From contig JAJDTQ010000173.1 of assembly GCA_022827045.1 (NCBI GenBank), forward strand, positions 1-30,576: a DNA stretch of 30,576 bases, given 5' to 3'. Source of the DNA: Candidatus Binatia bacterium. GTDB taxonomy: Bacteria > Desulfobacterota_B > Binatia > UBA9968 > JAJDTQ01. The notes beneath the pieces were generated by a model. The model was not told the origin of the DNA, did no database searches, and saw nothing but the letters and a program-made list of their open reading frames with translations. Position 1 is the stretch's first letter, and each line of letters starts with the position of its first letter. The position numbers and the translations under genes are program-made. This document shows, one piece after another, positions 1-6,739 of this stretch.

Positions 1-995
1 CGGAACTGAAGCAGCAACGTCCTCTGGAGCGGCACGAAGTTGTCGTCGGACACCAGGTAGAGCAGGGTCCGTCCGGTGCGGTCCCGCCTGAGCGCGAGCC
101 CCTCGAAGTTGTCCACCGACAGCGGACGCTCCAGGGCGGCCAGGAGATCTCCGCTGAGCCTGGCGCCGGCGCGCCGGCGGGCCTCCTGGAGGCGGCCCTT
201 GCCCAGACGGACGAGGCGCGCGCGCATTCCCAGCAGGTTGAAGCTCCGCTCGAGCAGTAGCACGTCGCCGTTGGGCATGGCGGCGAGATCCGTGGGGCTG
301 AAGCCGTCCCCGGGCACGTAGGCGATCTCGTGAGCCGCCCCGTTCTCCATGAACCAGCCCTTGAGACTGCCGTCTCCGTTGGCGTACCGTTCGGTCACCC
401 CCAGGACGCTGCCGTCGGCCAGCACGGTGATGGCTTCGAGCCCGCCGTTAACCGGCGCATCCTTGAGCGACGGCGGTGATGCCATCCGTGTGGGCGGCAC
501 GTCGAAAGCCGGCGGATAGCGCCAGATCCGGTGACGCCCTTCGAACGAGACCAGAAAGGCGTTGCGGGAGAGCCGTGCCAGACCTTCGGCGTCGCGTTGG
601 TAGCGTCGAACCGGCTTTCCGGCGGGAGTCAGCATGGCCGTGGCGCGCCAACGGCTTGCGCCCACGAGACGCTCGGTCGAGTCGTGAGCGAGGGTCGCGG
701 TAATCCAGTGGCCACGGTCGGAGACGGCCCGCAGCCGTCGGCCGTCCGGGCTGACCTCCAGGCCGGAGAGCCCGCCGAAACGCCCCTCGTCCGATACCAG
801 TTCGAGACCGCGCATGAACGCCAGCTTTCCGACCGTCGTCGTGCGCGGGTTCTCGGGGTTCAACGCCACCGGGAGCGCGCGGACCTCGATGGGATCGGCG
901 GGGGCGTTTCCGGCCGGTGCCAACGGCATCGCCAGTGCGAAAGCCGCCGCGAAAGCCCGGCCGATCGGGCTCGCGTTCGGAGATCGCCGGCTCAC
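1..995 (-). CDS. Esterase-like activity of phytase family protein, 3' end cut by window
   Basis: The visible 331 codons read as a secreted protein with a phytase-like/SdiA-regulated-type beta-propeller fold (esterase-like phytase domain, PF13449 type). Visible hallmarks are GRFGGLSGLEVSPDGRRL near residue 72, AVSDRGHW, GLEAITVLADGSVLGVTER, and VDNFEGLALRRD followed by LYLVSDDNF near the window edge. An Arg-rich start and a hydrophobic stretch ending near APAGNAPA look like a signal peptide, so export to the periplasm is likely. The GTG start at 995 overlaps the folK stop as GTGA, so it is translationally coupled and is the last visible gene of the pterin operon. Only a short C-terminal piece appears to be missing. 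The substrate is unknown; similar proteins are often annotated only by the domain. It could act on phosphate esters or be a non-enzymatic propeller. Confidence 0.8.
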   Translation of the reverse strand, partial: MSRRSPNASPIGRAFAAAFALAMPLAPAGNAPADPIEVRALPVALNPENPRTTTVGKLAFMRGLELVSDEGRFGGLSGLEVSPDGRRLRAVSDRGHWITATLAHDSTERLVGASRWRATAMLTPAGKPVRRYQRDAEGLARLSRNAFLVSFEGRHRIWRYPPAFDVPPTRMASPPSLKDAPVNGGLEAITVLADGSVLGVTERYANGDGSLKGWFMENGAAHEIAYVPGDGFSPTDLAAMPNGDVLLLERSFNLLGMRARLVRLGKGRLQEARRRAGARLSGDLLAALERPLSVDNFEGLALRRDRTGRTLLYLVSDDNFVPLQRTLLLQF

Positions 996-1375
996 AGCTG
1001 CAGATCCGGCAGGACGGCGAGCACGGCCTTGCGCAGATAGTCCCGCGTGTAGAGGTCGCGGTCGATAACCTCGCCGTTCCACACGACGATGTCGAGGTCG
1101 ATGGTGCGGGGGCCGTATCGCTTGGTTCCGGGCCGGCGTCCGAGCATGAGCTCGATGGCCTTGAGGTCTGCTCTCAACCGCTCGCGGTCCAGGTCCGTCT
1201 CTACGAGCAGGGCGCCGTTGGTGAAATCCGGCTGATGGACATAGCCGATGGGGCTGGTCTCCACCAGCGGCGATTCGGCGATGATCACGTGTCGATGGGC
1301 GATCCGCTCCCGGGCCTTGGGGACGTTGATCGCGGGTTCGATGTTGGACCCGACCCCGATGACCGCCTGGTTCAT
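992..1375 (-). CDS. folK: 2-amino-4-hydroxy-6-hydroxymethyldihydropteridine pyrophosphokinase (short form)
   Basis: Transfers pyrophosphate from ATP to 6-hydroxymethyl-dihydropterin in folate synthesis (cytosol). The N-terminal GVGSNIEP motif, DFTNGA at residues 50-55 (pterin-binding aromatic and Asn) and YGPRTIDLDIV at 87-97 with metal-binding D93 and D95 identify the family. The ATG at 1375 overlaps the folB stop as ATGA; an upstream in-frame ATG at 1408 lies inside folB and is less likely. The protein is only 127 residues, against about 160 in E. coli: it ends soon after the signature and lacks the usual C-terminal region containing HP..R.FVL.PL. It may be a naturally short form or have reduced activity. 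Its position between folB and the phytase-like gene in a tightly coupled operon supports the assignment. Confidence 0.88.
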   Translation of the reverse strand: MNQAVIGVGSNIEPAINVPKARERIAHRHVIIAESPLVETSPIGYVHQPDFTNGALLVETDLDRERLRADLKAIELMLGRRPGTKRYGPRTIDLDIVVWNGEVIDRDLYTRDYLRKAVLAVLPDLQL

Positions 1376-1755
1376 GCCGTTTCCGGTCCCGTTCGTTCCG
1401 CGGAACACTCCACGGAAACGGAGTCGGTGAACCGAAGCGCGCCGGGTTTGGCCACCCGCACCCGCGCGCGCCGGACCCGCCGGTCCTCCATTACCACCAT
1501 CAACAGGTGGTCGCCGAGCTTCTCGATGAGAAAGAACGACGAGCGCTCCACTTCCTCGATGATCCGCTTGTTGAGCTGCTTGTAGTCCACGGTCTCGTCG
1601 ATGGCGTCGCGGGTGAAGACCGCGCCGGCCGCCAATTCCAGCTCGACGTTGATGACCACGTCCTGTCGGGTCTCGCGCTCCCAGTCGTTGATGCCGATGA
1701 TGGTCCGGAGCCGCAGGTTCTCGATGGTGATCTTGACCGGATTTCGCTGGATCAT
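1372..1755 (-). CDS. folB: Dihydroneopterin aldolase
   Basis: Cleaves 7,8-dihydroneopterin to 6-hydroxymethyl-dihydropterin and glycolaldehyde, the step before FolK. At 127 residues it has the usual family length. Visible motifs are LRLRTIIGINDWERETRQ with E26, the ETVDYKQL segment with Y58, FFLIEKLGDHL with E78 (pterin-binding position), and VAKPGALRF with K103 at the catalytic lysine position. The start ATG at 1755 is 25 bases after the stop of the SDR gene, and its own stop overlaps the folK start by four bases. Product and substrate order in the operon (reductase, FolB, FolK) matches a pterin pathway. Confidence 0.93.
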   Translation of the reverse strand: MIQRNPVKITIENLRLRTIIGINDWERETRQDVVINVELELAAGAVFTRDAIDETVDYKQLNKRIIEEVERSSFFLIEKLGDHLLMVVMEDRRVRRARVRVAKPGALRFTDSVSVECSAERTGPETA

Positions 1756-1780
1756 GGGACCGTGGAAAGGTGGGTGTGAA

Positions 1781-2512
1781 CTACAGGTGCTCTCCGCCGT
1801 CGACGTAGATGCATTCGCCCGTGACGAACGGATTGTCCAACAGGAACAGTACCGCCGCGACCACGTTATCGGTGTCGCCGATCCGTTTCAAGGGCAGGCC
1901 GGCGCTCCGCCGCTCGAGTTCGTCCACCACTCCGCCGGGCGGCGGCAGGATCATGCCCGGGGAGACGCCGTTGACGCGGATCGCGGGTCCGAGCTCGCGC
2001 GCGGCCATCCGGGTGAGCTCGAGAAGCGCCTTCTTCGACAGGGTGTACGCGGCGTGATGCGGGTCGGAACGGCTCACGCGGGTGTCGAGGATGTTGATGA
2101 TGTGGCCCCGGGCGCAGCCGTCGGCAAAGGCCTGGGACAGGAAGAAGGGCGCCTTGAAGTTGATGTTGAAATGGCGCTCCAACAGGTCCTGCCCGGTATC
2201 CGCCACGGTGCCGCGTTCGAAGATGGAGGCGTTGTTGACGAGGACGTCGAGGCCGGAATAGTGTTTCCGCACCCTGGCGACCAGATTCGCCGTCTCCCGG
2301 TGGTCGTTGAGGTCGCAACGGAACAGCCGGCAACGGCGGCCCAGGCCTTCGATCTCGCCCGCGATCCGTTCGGCCGCCTCCACGGAGCTCAGGTGGTGGA
2401 GGGCGACGTCGTAACCGTTCCGCGCCAGCGCCAGGGAGATGGCCGCGCCGATGCGCCTGGCTCCGCCGGTCACGAGGGCCGCCCCCTTCGACGTGGACAT
2501 GCCGGTCATCAT
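1781..2512 (-). CDS. Pteridine reductase-type short-chain dehydrogenase (FolM-like)
   Basis: An NADPH-dependent SDR of 243 residues. The cofactor motif TGGARRIG (residues 15-22) is the TGxxxRIG version seen in pteridine reductases PTR1 and FolM rather than the plain TGxxxGIG of classical SDRs. The active site reads D143, Y156, K160: Asp thirteen residues before Tyr is the PTR1 arrangement, replacing the usual Ser. Its place directly before folB and folK strongly suggests reduction of dihydropterin or dihydrofolate. The frame stays open upstream to 2635, but that extension has no homology-like features; the ATG at 2512 begins just before the Rossmann strand (an alternative ATG is at 2500). The exact substrate (dihydromonapterin or dihydrofolate) cannot be decided from sequence. 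Confidence 0.85.
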   Translation of the reverse strand: MMTGMSTSKGAALVTGGARRIGAAISLALARNGYDVALHHLSSVEAAERIAGEIEGLGRRCRLFRCDLNDHRETANLVARVRKHYSGLDVLVNNASIFERGTVADTGQDLLERHFNINFKAPFFLSQAFADGCARGHIINILDTRVSRSDPHHAAYTLSKKALLELTRMAARELGPAIRVNGVSPGMILPPPGGVVDELERRSAGLPLKRIGDTDNVVAAVLFLLDNPFVTGECIYVDGGEHL

Positions 2513-2555
2513 AACCCGTTCGCGACCGCCCCACCACCGGCCCGGCGCGACAGCT

Positions 2556-2583
2556 TTGACAGTGTTCCTGCCCGGTGTAAGAT
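2556..2583 (+). promoter_or_regulatory. Sigma-70-type promoter for the ferritin-like gene
   Basis: A perfect -35 hexamer TTGACA (2556-2561), a 16-base spacer and a -10 hexamer TAAGAT (2578-2583) lie in the divergent gap between the SDR and the ferritin-like gene. Transcription would begin near 2590, about 60 bases before the chosen GTG start. Confidence 0.6.
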
Positions 2584-2635
2584 ACGAACGAGCCGGGCGG
2601 GAGGCTGCCGTCCGGATGTTCGTCGAATCTTGCAC

Positions 2636-2640
2636 AGGAG
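2636..2640 (+). promoter_or_regulatory. Ribosome binding site deciding the GTG start at 2649
   Basis: AGGAG ends eight bases before the GTG at 2649. A second in-frame GTG at 2640 overlaps this site and is therefore unlikely to be used, and the longer open frame upstream would begin before the promoter. Confidence 0.6.
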
Positions 2641-2648
2641 TGACGACG

Positions 2649-3482
2649 GTGACGCCGATACCCGAGATCGAGGAGATCGTGGGGAAATTCCGCGCCGGCG
2701 AAGCGGAAGTGGCCCGGCGTTTCTTTCAGGAGAAGCGCCCGCTCCAGCAACACCTGGACTGGCTGCGTTTCCAGGTGGCGCGCGAGGCCAGGAACCTAGA
2801 GGAGATCGCGTCCCACCAGCGCTGCGAGCTGGTGGAGCAGGTGGACCGGTCGGTGTCGCGCGAGACGCTGGTGGACCAGCTTACCGAGGACTACCAGGAG
2901 GTGCGCCACTACGGCATGCTGGCCTACATCTACGAGGGCATAAGCGGCGAGCGGGTGCAGTGGCGCGAGCTCCGCGAAACCGCGGAACAGGCATCGTGGT
3001 ACGAGCTGTCGCGCCGGGAGCACCAGCGATGGGCCGAGCTCAAGGCCGGCGGGTCGGAGCTGGAATTGGCGGCGGCGCTCTTCACCCGCGGCGGCGGCGG
3101 CTCGCTGTTCTACGGCATGATTCCGCTCCGGGGCGGCGACTACGAGGAAGCCCTTTCGCGTGCGTCGAAGACCATCCTGCGGGACGAGATCGAGCATGGC
3201 GCTTCCGAGGGAAGGGACGACCTGTACCGGCTCATCGGCGGCCGGGAGGACGTCGTGACGGCCTCCCGGATCATCGCGGAGATGGGCGCGATCCGGCTGG
3301 AAATGCGCAACGAGCAATACGGGAAACCGATGCCGGCCGAACGGCTGGAGGAGATCCGCGAGGGCGCCATCGCTCCCGTGACCATGGAGGAGATGCTGTC
3401 GGCCTGCCCGCGGGACGGCGAGGACTGGTTCGAGTGGTATCATGAACGGCCGAAGCCGCTGTCCGCGGCGTCGGTTCTCTGA
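2649..3482 (+). CDS. Ferritin-like (di-iron carboxylate type) protein of unknown function
   Basis: A 277-residue, strongly helical, soluble protein with no signal peptide. I do not recognise a named family. Two ExxH motifs, EVRH at residues 84-87 and EIEH at 180-183, are spaced as in the second and fourth helices of ferritin-like di-iron proteins; Glu-rich helices before and between them (around 51-60 and 137-139) could supply the remaining ligands. A Gly-rich loop (148-151) precedes FYGMIPLRGG. The GTG start at 2649 is chosen from the AGGAG site and promoter upstream. It is transcribed divergently from the pterin operon and is followed by a palindromic repeat. It could be an oxygenase/oxidase, an iron-dependent lyase, or a non-catalytic four-helix protein; the di-iron assignment is inference from the motifs. 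Confidence 0.65.
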   Translation: MTPIPEIEEIVGKFRAGEAEVARRFFQEKRPLQQHLDWLRFQVAREARNLEEIASHQRCELVEQVDRSVSRETLVDQLTEDYQEVRHYGMLAYIYEGISGERVQWRELRETAEQASWYELSRREHQRWAELKAGGSELELAAALFTRGGGGSLFYGMIPLRGGDYEEALSRASKTILRDEIEHGASEGRDDLYRLIGGREDVVTASRIIAEMGAIRLEMRNEQYGKPMPAERLEEIREGAIAPVTMEEMLSACPRDGEDWFEWYHERPKPLSAASVL

Positions 3483-3512
3483 ACGGTTCGCGTTCGAGGG
3501 GCCGCGGCCAGG

Positions 3513-3597
3513 CCCTCACCCGGCCTCCGGCCACCCTCTCTCAAGGGGAGAGGGCCAATTTCCCCCCTCTCCCTTTGGGAGAGGGTCGGGGTGAGGG
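3513..3597. repeat. Palindromic interspersed repeat (nested hairpins)
   Basis: The element is bounded by CCCTCACCC (3513-3521) and its complement GGGTGAGGG (3589-3597). Inside are two further hairpins built on CCCTCTC/GAGAGGG-type arms around 3534-3553 and 3575-3585. This is the architecture of REP/MITE-like elements common in high-GC genomes. It sits between the ferritin-like gene and the membrane protein gene and could act as a terminator for the former. A related, shorter hairpin occurs at 9203-9221. Confidence 0.75.
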
Positions 3598-3615
3598 TTC
3601 CAGGGGGGACATGCC

Positions 3616-3996
3616 GTGGACGCGCTCGATGTGCTGGCGGTCGTCTTTGCCGTCGTGGTCCTGGCGAAGCTCGCCGGGTTGCTGATCTCCCCGGTGTCAT
3701 GGATGAACACCGCCGGAGCCATGCTGAACCATCCCCGTGCCTGCACGTGGGTCTATGGGGTGCTGGCCGCGGTCGTGGGATACATCGTTTTCACTCGCAT
3801 GGACATCGTCGAGGTGGTTTCGGCGATGCTGCTCACGTCATTGTTGATGGGGGTGGCACTGGGTCCCTATTCCCGGACGATTCTCACGCTCGGCAAGGAG
3901 ATGGCCGGCGAGGGGTTCGGCCGGTTGTGGCCGGTCATGGCCATCTGGGCCGTCATTGCCGTTTGGGCGCTCCATGCCGTCATCGTTTCGCGATAG
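3616..3996 (+). CDS. Small integral membrane protein of unknown function
   Basis: 126 residues with four likely membrane segments (about 5-27, 44-62, 66-90 and 103-124) and few charged residues. No family is recognised. The GTG start at 3616 has a G-rich Shine-Dalgarno stretch (AGGGGGG, from 3603) at suitable distance; the nearby ATG at 3611 is in another frame. The stop is 16 bases before the next gene, whose ribosome binding site overlaps it, so the two are probably cotranscribed. A conserved-looking NHPRACTWVYG segment lies at the start of the second membrane segment. Confidence 0.7.
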   Translation: MDALDVLAVVFAVVVLAKLAGLLISPVSWMNTAGAMLNHPRACTWVYGVLAAVVGYIVFTRMDIVEVVSAMLLTSLLMGVALGPYSRTILTLGKEMAGEGFGRLWPVMAIWAVIAVWALHAVIVSR

Positions 3997-4012
3997 GAGG
4001 AGCGGAAAGACC

Positions 4013-4852
4013 ATGAAGATCAAGACCGTCACGCTGTTGCATCCCGGCAATATGGGCGCCACCATCGGCGCCTCGGTGACCGGCGCGCGTGTGCTGTGGG
4101 TTTCCGGGGGACGGAGCGAAGGAACGCGGCGAAGGGCCGGCAAGTCCGGTCTGCTCGAAGCCGCGACGCTGGCCGAGGCCGTCGCCGACAGCGACGCCGT
4201 CCTTTCCGTATGCCCGCCCCACGCCGCCGAGGAAGTGGCGCGGAGCGTGGCCGCGCTCGGCTTTGCCGGGTTGTACGTGGATGCCAACGCCGTGTCCAGG
4301 GCTACGGCCCAGAGGGTGGGGGAAGCCGTCCAAGAGGGCGGGGCGGCTTTCGTCGACGGGGCCATCATCGGCCCGCCCGTCACCAAGCCGGACAGGACAC
4401 GCCTGTATCTCTCCGGAGCCGGCGCCGATGTGGTGGCGGAACTGTTCTCGGGGAGCATGCTCGACGCCAGGGTCATCGAGGGCGGTCCGGGGGCGGCATC
4501 CGCCCTCAAGATGACCTACGCCGCCTGGACCAAGGGCAGCGACGCGCTGATCCTCGCCATCCGCGCGCTGGCGGCGCGGGAAGGAGTGGAGAAGGCGCTG
4601 CTGGCGGAGTGGTCACAATCCCAACCCAACCTTCCCGGCAAGAGCGAGCGCGCGGCCTCGGTGGCCGCGCCCAAGGGCTGGCGCTACGTGGGCGAGATGG
4701 AGGAGATCGCCGCCAGCTTCGAGGCGGCCGGACTGCCCGCGGGCTTCCACCAGGCCGCGGCCGACCTCTATAGCCGGCTGGCGCCGTTCAAGGACCGCAG
4801 CGATCCGGGGCCCGAGGTCAAGGAAGTCCTCGATGCCCTCCTGGCGCTCTAG
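4013..4852 (+). CDS. NAD(P)-dependent dehydrogenase, beta-hydroxyacid dehydrogenase superfamily with DUF1932
   Basis: 279 residues. The N-terminal Rossmann motif (LLHPGNMGATIGASV, residues 8-22), SVCPPHAAEEVA near 66-77 and VDANAVS near 90-96 match 6-phosphogluconate dehydrogenase-like NAD-binding domains. The C-terminal part (from about 157) is the DUF1932 helical domain, with K167 in SALKMTYA at the catalytic lysine position. The Asn normally four residues after this Lys is Ala171. The ATG at 4013 follows an AGGAGGAGC site at 3996. It probably oxidises or reduces a hydroxy-acid or imine substrate, which cannot be named. Its stop codon overlaps the stop of the convergent ubiD-type gene in the shared bases CTAG. 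Confidence 0.82.
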   Translation: MKIKTVTLLHPGNMGATIGASVTGARVLWVSGGRSEGTRRRAGKSGLLEAATLAEAVADSDAVLSVCPPHAAEEVARSVAALGFAGLYVDANAVSRATAQRVGEAVQEGGAAFVDGAIIGPPVTKPDRTRLYLSGAGADVVAELFSGSMLDARVIEGGPGAASALKMTYAAWTKGSDALILAIRALAAREGVEKALLAEWSQSQPNLPGKSERAASVAAPKGWRYVGEMEEIAASFEAAGLPAGFHQAAADLYSRLAPFKDRSDPGPEVKEVLDALLAL

Positions 4853-6477
4853 TGGTCTTCGTCTTCCACCTCGCTGGCCTTGACGCGCCGTGACTTGAGC
4901 TTCTCGCCGGTCTCGAAGTAGCGTCCCTCCACCGCGAGCCGGGCTTCCTCGTCCAGCTCTTCGTCCCACTGGCCCAGGGAGTAGCCGTACCACGGCATCT
5001 TGGGATTCAGGGGCGGCAGCATGAACTCCTCCCACAGCTCCCGGGCGTGCTCCATGTACTCGCGCTTGGGCAAGGACACGGGCGGGAAGGGCTCCTTCTG
5101 GATGGCGTTGCACAGCATCCCCGACTCGTCCGCCGGCAGGTGGTAGGACACCACGTCGGTGCCCTTGGCCTCGTGCTTGTAGAGGAACGGCGGGGCGTGG
5201 CCCTTCTCCATGCCGCCGATGATCTGCACGTCCTGGTGGGGCTTCATGCGGTAGCACATGGCCCAGAACACGGCGGCCTCATCCGAGGGATCGATGTCCT
5301 CGTCCACCGCGATGACGATCTTGCCGACTCCGGGATGGAACGACGCCGCGGCGTGGAGTGCGCGCCACACCTCGGCTTCCTTGGGCTTGCGCATCTGCAC
5401 GATGACGAGCTTGTAGGTGTTGGTGAGGGGCTCGTGCATCTCCACCCGGATGACGCTGGTGATGCGGCAGTGGTCGCGCAGGTGCACCAGCATGAGCCGG
5501 TCGTAGCCGATCTTGCGGATCACCGACGACTCGCTGGGGGTGAGCTGGCTCAGCCACGACACATAGATGGCGTCCTTGCGGTGGGTGATGGCGGTGACGT
5601 CCATGAAGGGGTTCAACTGCCGCGGGTGCATGTAGCCGTGGGACTCGCCGAAGGGCCCCTCGGGCTCCACGAACTCGGTGTTGAGCCGCCCCTCGATGAC
5701 GATTTCGGATTCCGCCGGCACCTGAAGGTCCACGGTCTTGCACTGGGCCATGCGGATGGGCTCGCCCACGAATCCGCCGGCGATGGCCATCTCGTCCACG
5801 CCGTAGTCCACTTTCTGCACCGAGACGTAGGAGACCACCGGCGGCGCGCCGATGACCAGGGCCGCCTCCAGCGGCTCGCCGCGCTTCTGCGCGTTCTTCC
5901 AGTGGAGGTAGATGTCCTGGCCGAGTCCGGACGGGAACACGCCCACCCGGGTGTTCGACTTGATCTGTCCGCGGTAGTTGCCGATGTTGCCGATGCCGGT
6001 TTCCGGGTCCTTGGTGATCCAGTGGGAGCAGGTGGTGTAGGGGCCGTTGTCGAAACCGGGGGTCGAGATGGGGACCGGGAACTTGTCCAGTCCCTGGTTC
6101 TCCACCGCATCGCCGGTCATCACGACCTCATGGCAAGCCGGGTTGTCCACCACCTGGGGCTTGATGGGGTTGGAGAGGGCGTGCTTCCACTTGGCGTCCA
6201 TCTCGTCGGCGCTGTTGCAGCCCATGCCCAGGAAGTAGATGGCCTTGCTGCCGGCCAGTGCACCCACCACCACGGGAAAGTCGAACTTGCGTCCGCGGGA
6301 GTCGGTGACGTTGGAGAAGTACCACGCCTTGCGTTCCTCGTCGGGAATGCCGCCCCGGTACTGCCAGCGCACCAGCGGATGCAGCTCGGTGTCCTTGTTG
6401 ATGGTCTGGTTGATGCGGCGGAGATGCCCCGCCTCTTCGAGCATTCTCAGATGCTCATGCAGATCTGCATAACCCAT
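4849..6477 (-). CDS. UbiD family prenylated-FMN-dependent decarboxylase
   Basis: 542 residues, full length for the UbiD family. These enzymes decarboxylate (or reversibly carboxylate) aromatic or alpha,beta-unsaturated acids using prenylated FMN made by UbiX. The catalytic triad equivalents are visible: R169 in IGNYRGQ, and E273 and E278 in EGPFGE. Other family blocks are VVVGALAGSKAIYFLG (69-84), VSYVSVQKVDYGVDE and SVIRKIGYDR. The start ATG at 6477 has AGGAGG six bases upstream. No UbiX gene is present in this window, so the cofactor must come from elsewhere. Neighbouring M20, amidohydrolase and dehydrogenase genes suggest a catabolic role rather than ubiquinone synthesis. Confidence 0.9.
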   Translation of the reverse strand: MGYADLHEHLRMLEEAGHLRRINQTINKDTELHPLVRWQYRGGIPDEERKAWYFSNVTDSRGRKFDFPVVVGALAGSKAIYFLGMGCNSADEMDAKWKHALSNPIKPQVVDNPACHEVVMTGDAVENQGLDKFPVPISTPGFDNGPYTTCSHWITKDPETGIGNIGNYRGQIKSNTRVGVFPSGLGQDIYLHWKNAQKRGEPLEAALVIGAPPVVSYVSVQKVDYGVDEMAIAGGFVGEPIRMAQCKTVDLQVPAESEIVIEGRLNTEFVEPEGPFGESHGYMHPRQLNPFMDVTAITHRKDAIYVSWLSQLTPSESSVIRKIGYDRLMLVHLRDHCRITSVIRVEMHEPLTNTYKLVIVQMRKPKEAEVWRALHAAASFHPGVGKIVIAVDEDIDPSDEAAVFWAMCYRMKPHQDVQIIGGMEKGHAPPFLYKHEAKGTDVVSYHLPADESGMLCNAIQKEPFPPVSLPKREYMEHARELWEEFMLPPLNPKMPWYGYSLGQWDEELDEEARLAVEGRYFETGEKLKSRRVKASEVEDEDH

Positions 6478-6534
6478 TACCTGCCTCCTGTTCGCTTCAA
6501 ACTTTCCCAGTGATGTCGAAAGAGTTCCCGTCGC

Positions 6535-6638
6535 CCCGTTCGGCCGTGTTGCAGCCCGGATTCGGGGCTTCGGTGTCGGAAAGAAACGGTAGGCTCCAGA
6601 TTGAATCCCTACAGATAGCCGATCCCGTTCGGCCGTGT
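6535..6638. repeat. Imperfect direct repeat in divergent promoter region
   Basis: The 15-base sequence CCCGTTCGGCCGTGT occurs at 6535-6549 and again at 6624-6638. Each copy is followed after a short variable stretch by TCGGTGTCGG. The pair lies between the ubiD-type gene and the divergent M20 gene and may be a regulator binding site or remains of a local duplication. Confidence 0.6.
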
Positions 6639-6679
6639 CAAATTCCCGGCGTCGGTGTCGGGCACACGTTTCTCCCGGC

Positions 6680-6708
6680 TTGACTTGCGGCTTCCGTGTT
6701 CGTTAGCT
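6680..6708 (+). promoter_or_regulatory. Possible promoter for the M20 gene
   Basis: TTGACT (6680-6685) is a good -35 hexamer, and TTAGCT follows after 17 bases at 6703-6708 as a poor -10. It is correctly placed about 30 bases before the start codon at 6740, but the weak -10 leaves it uncertain. Confidence 0.3.
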
Positions 6709-6739
6709 TCCGCTGTAGTCCACGGAGGGGGTTCCACGC

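Noticed and set aside
1866..2753. A 295-codon minus-strand frame overlapping the SDR gene
   Set aside because: Arg/Pro-rich out-of-frame reading of the SDR gene; the SDR motifs are in the other minus frame.
5047..6513. A 488-codon plus-strand frame opposite the UbiD gene
   Set aside because: Antisense shadow, unusually His/Val/Asp-rich; UbiD catalytic motifs on the minus strand are complete.
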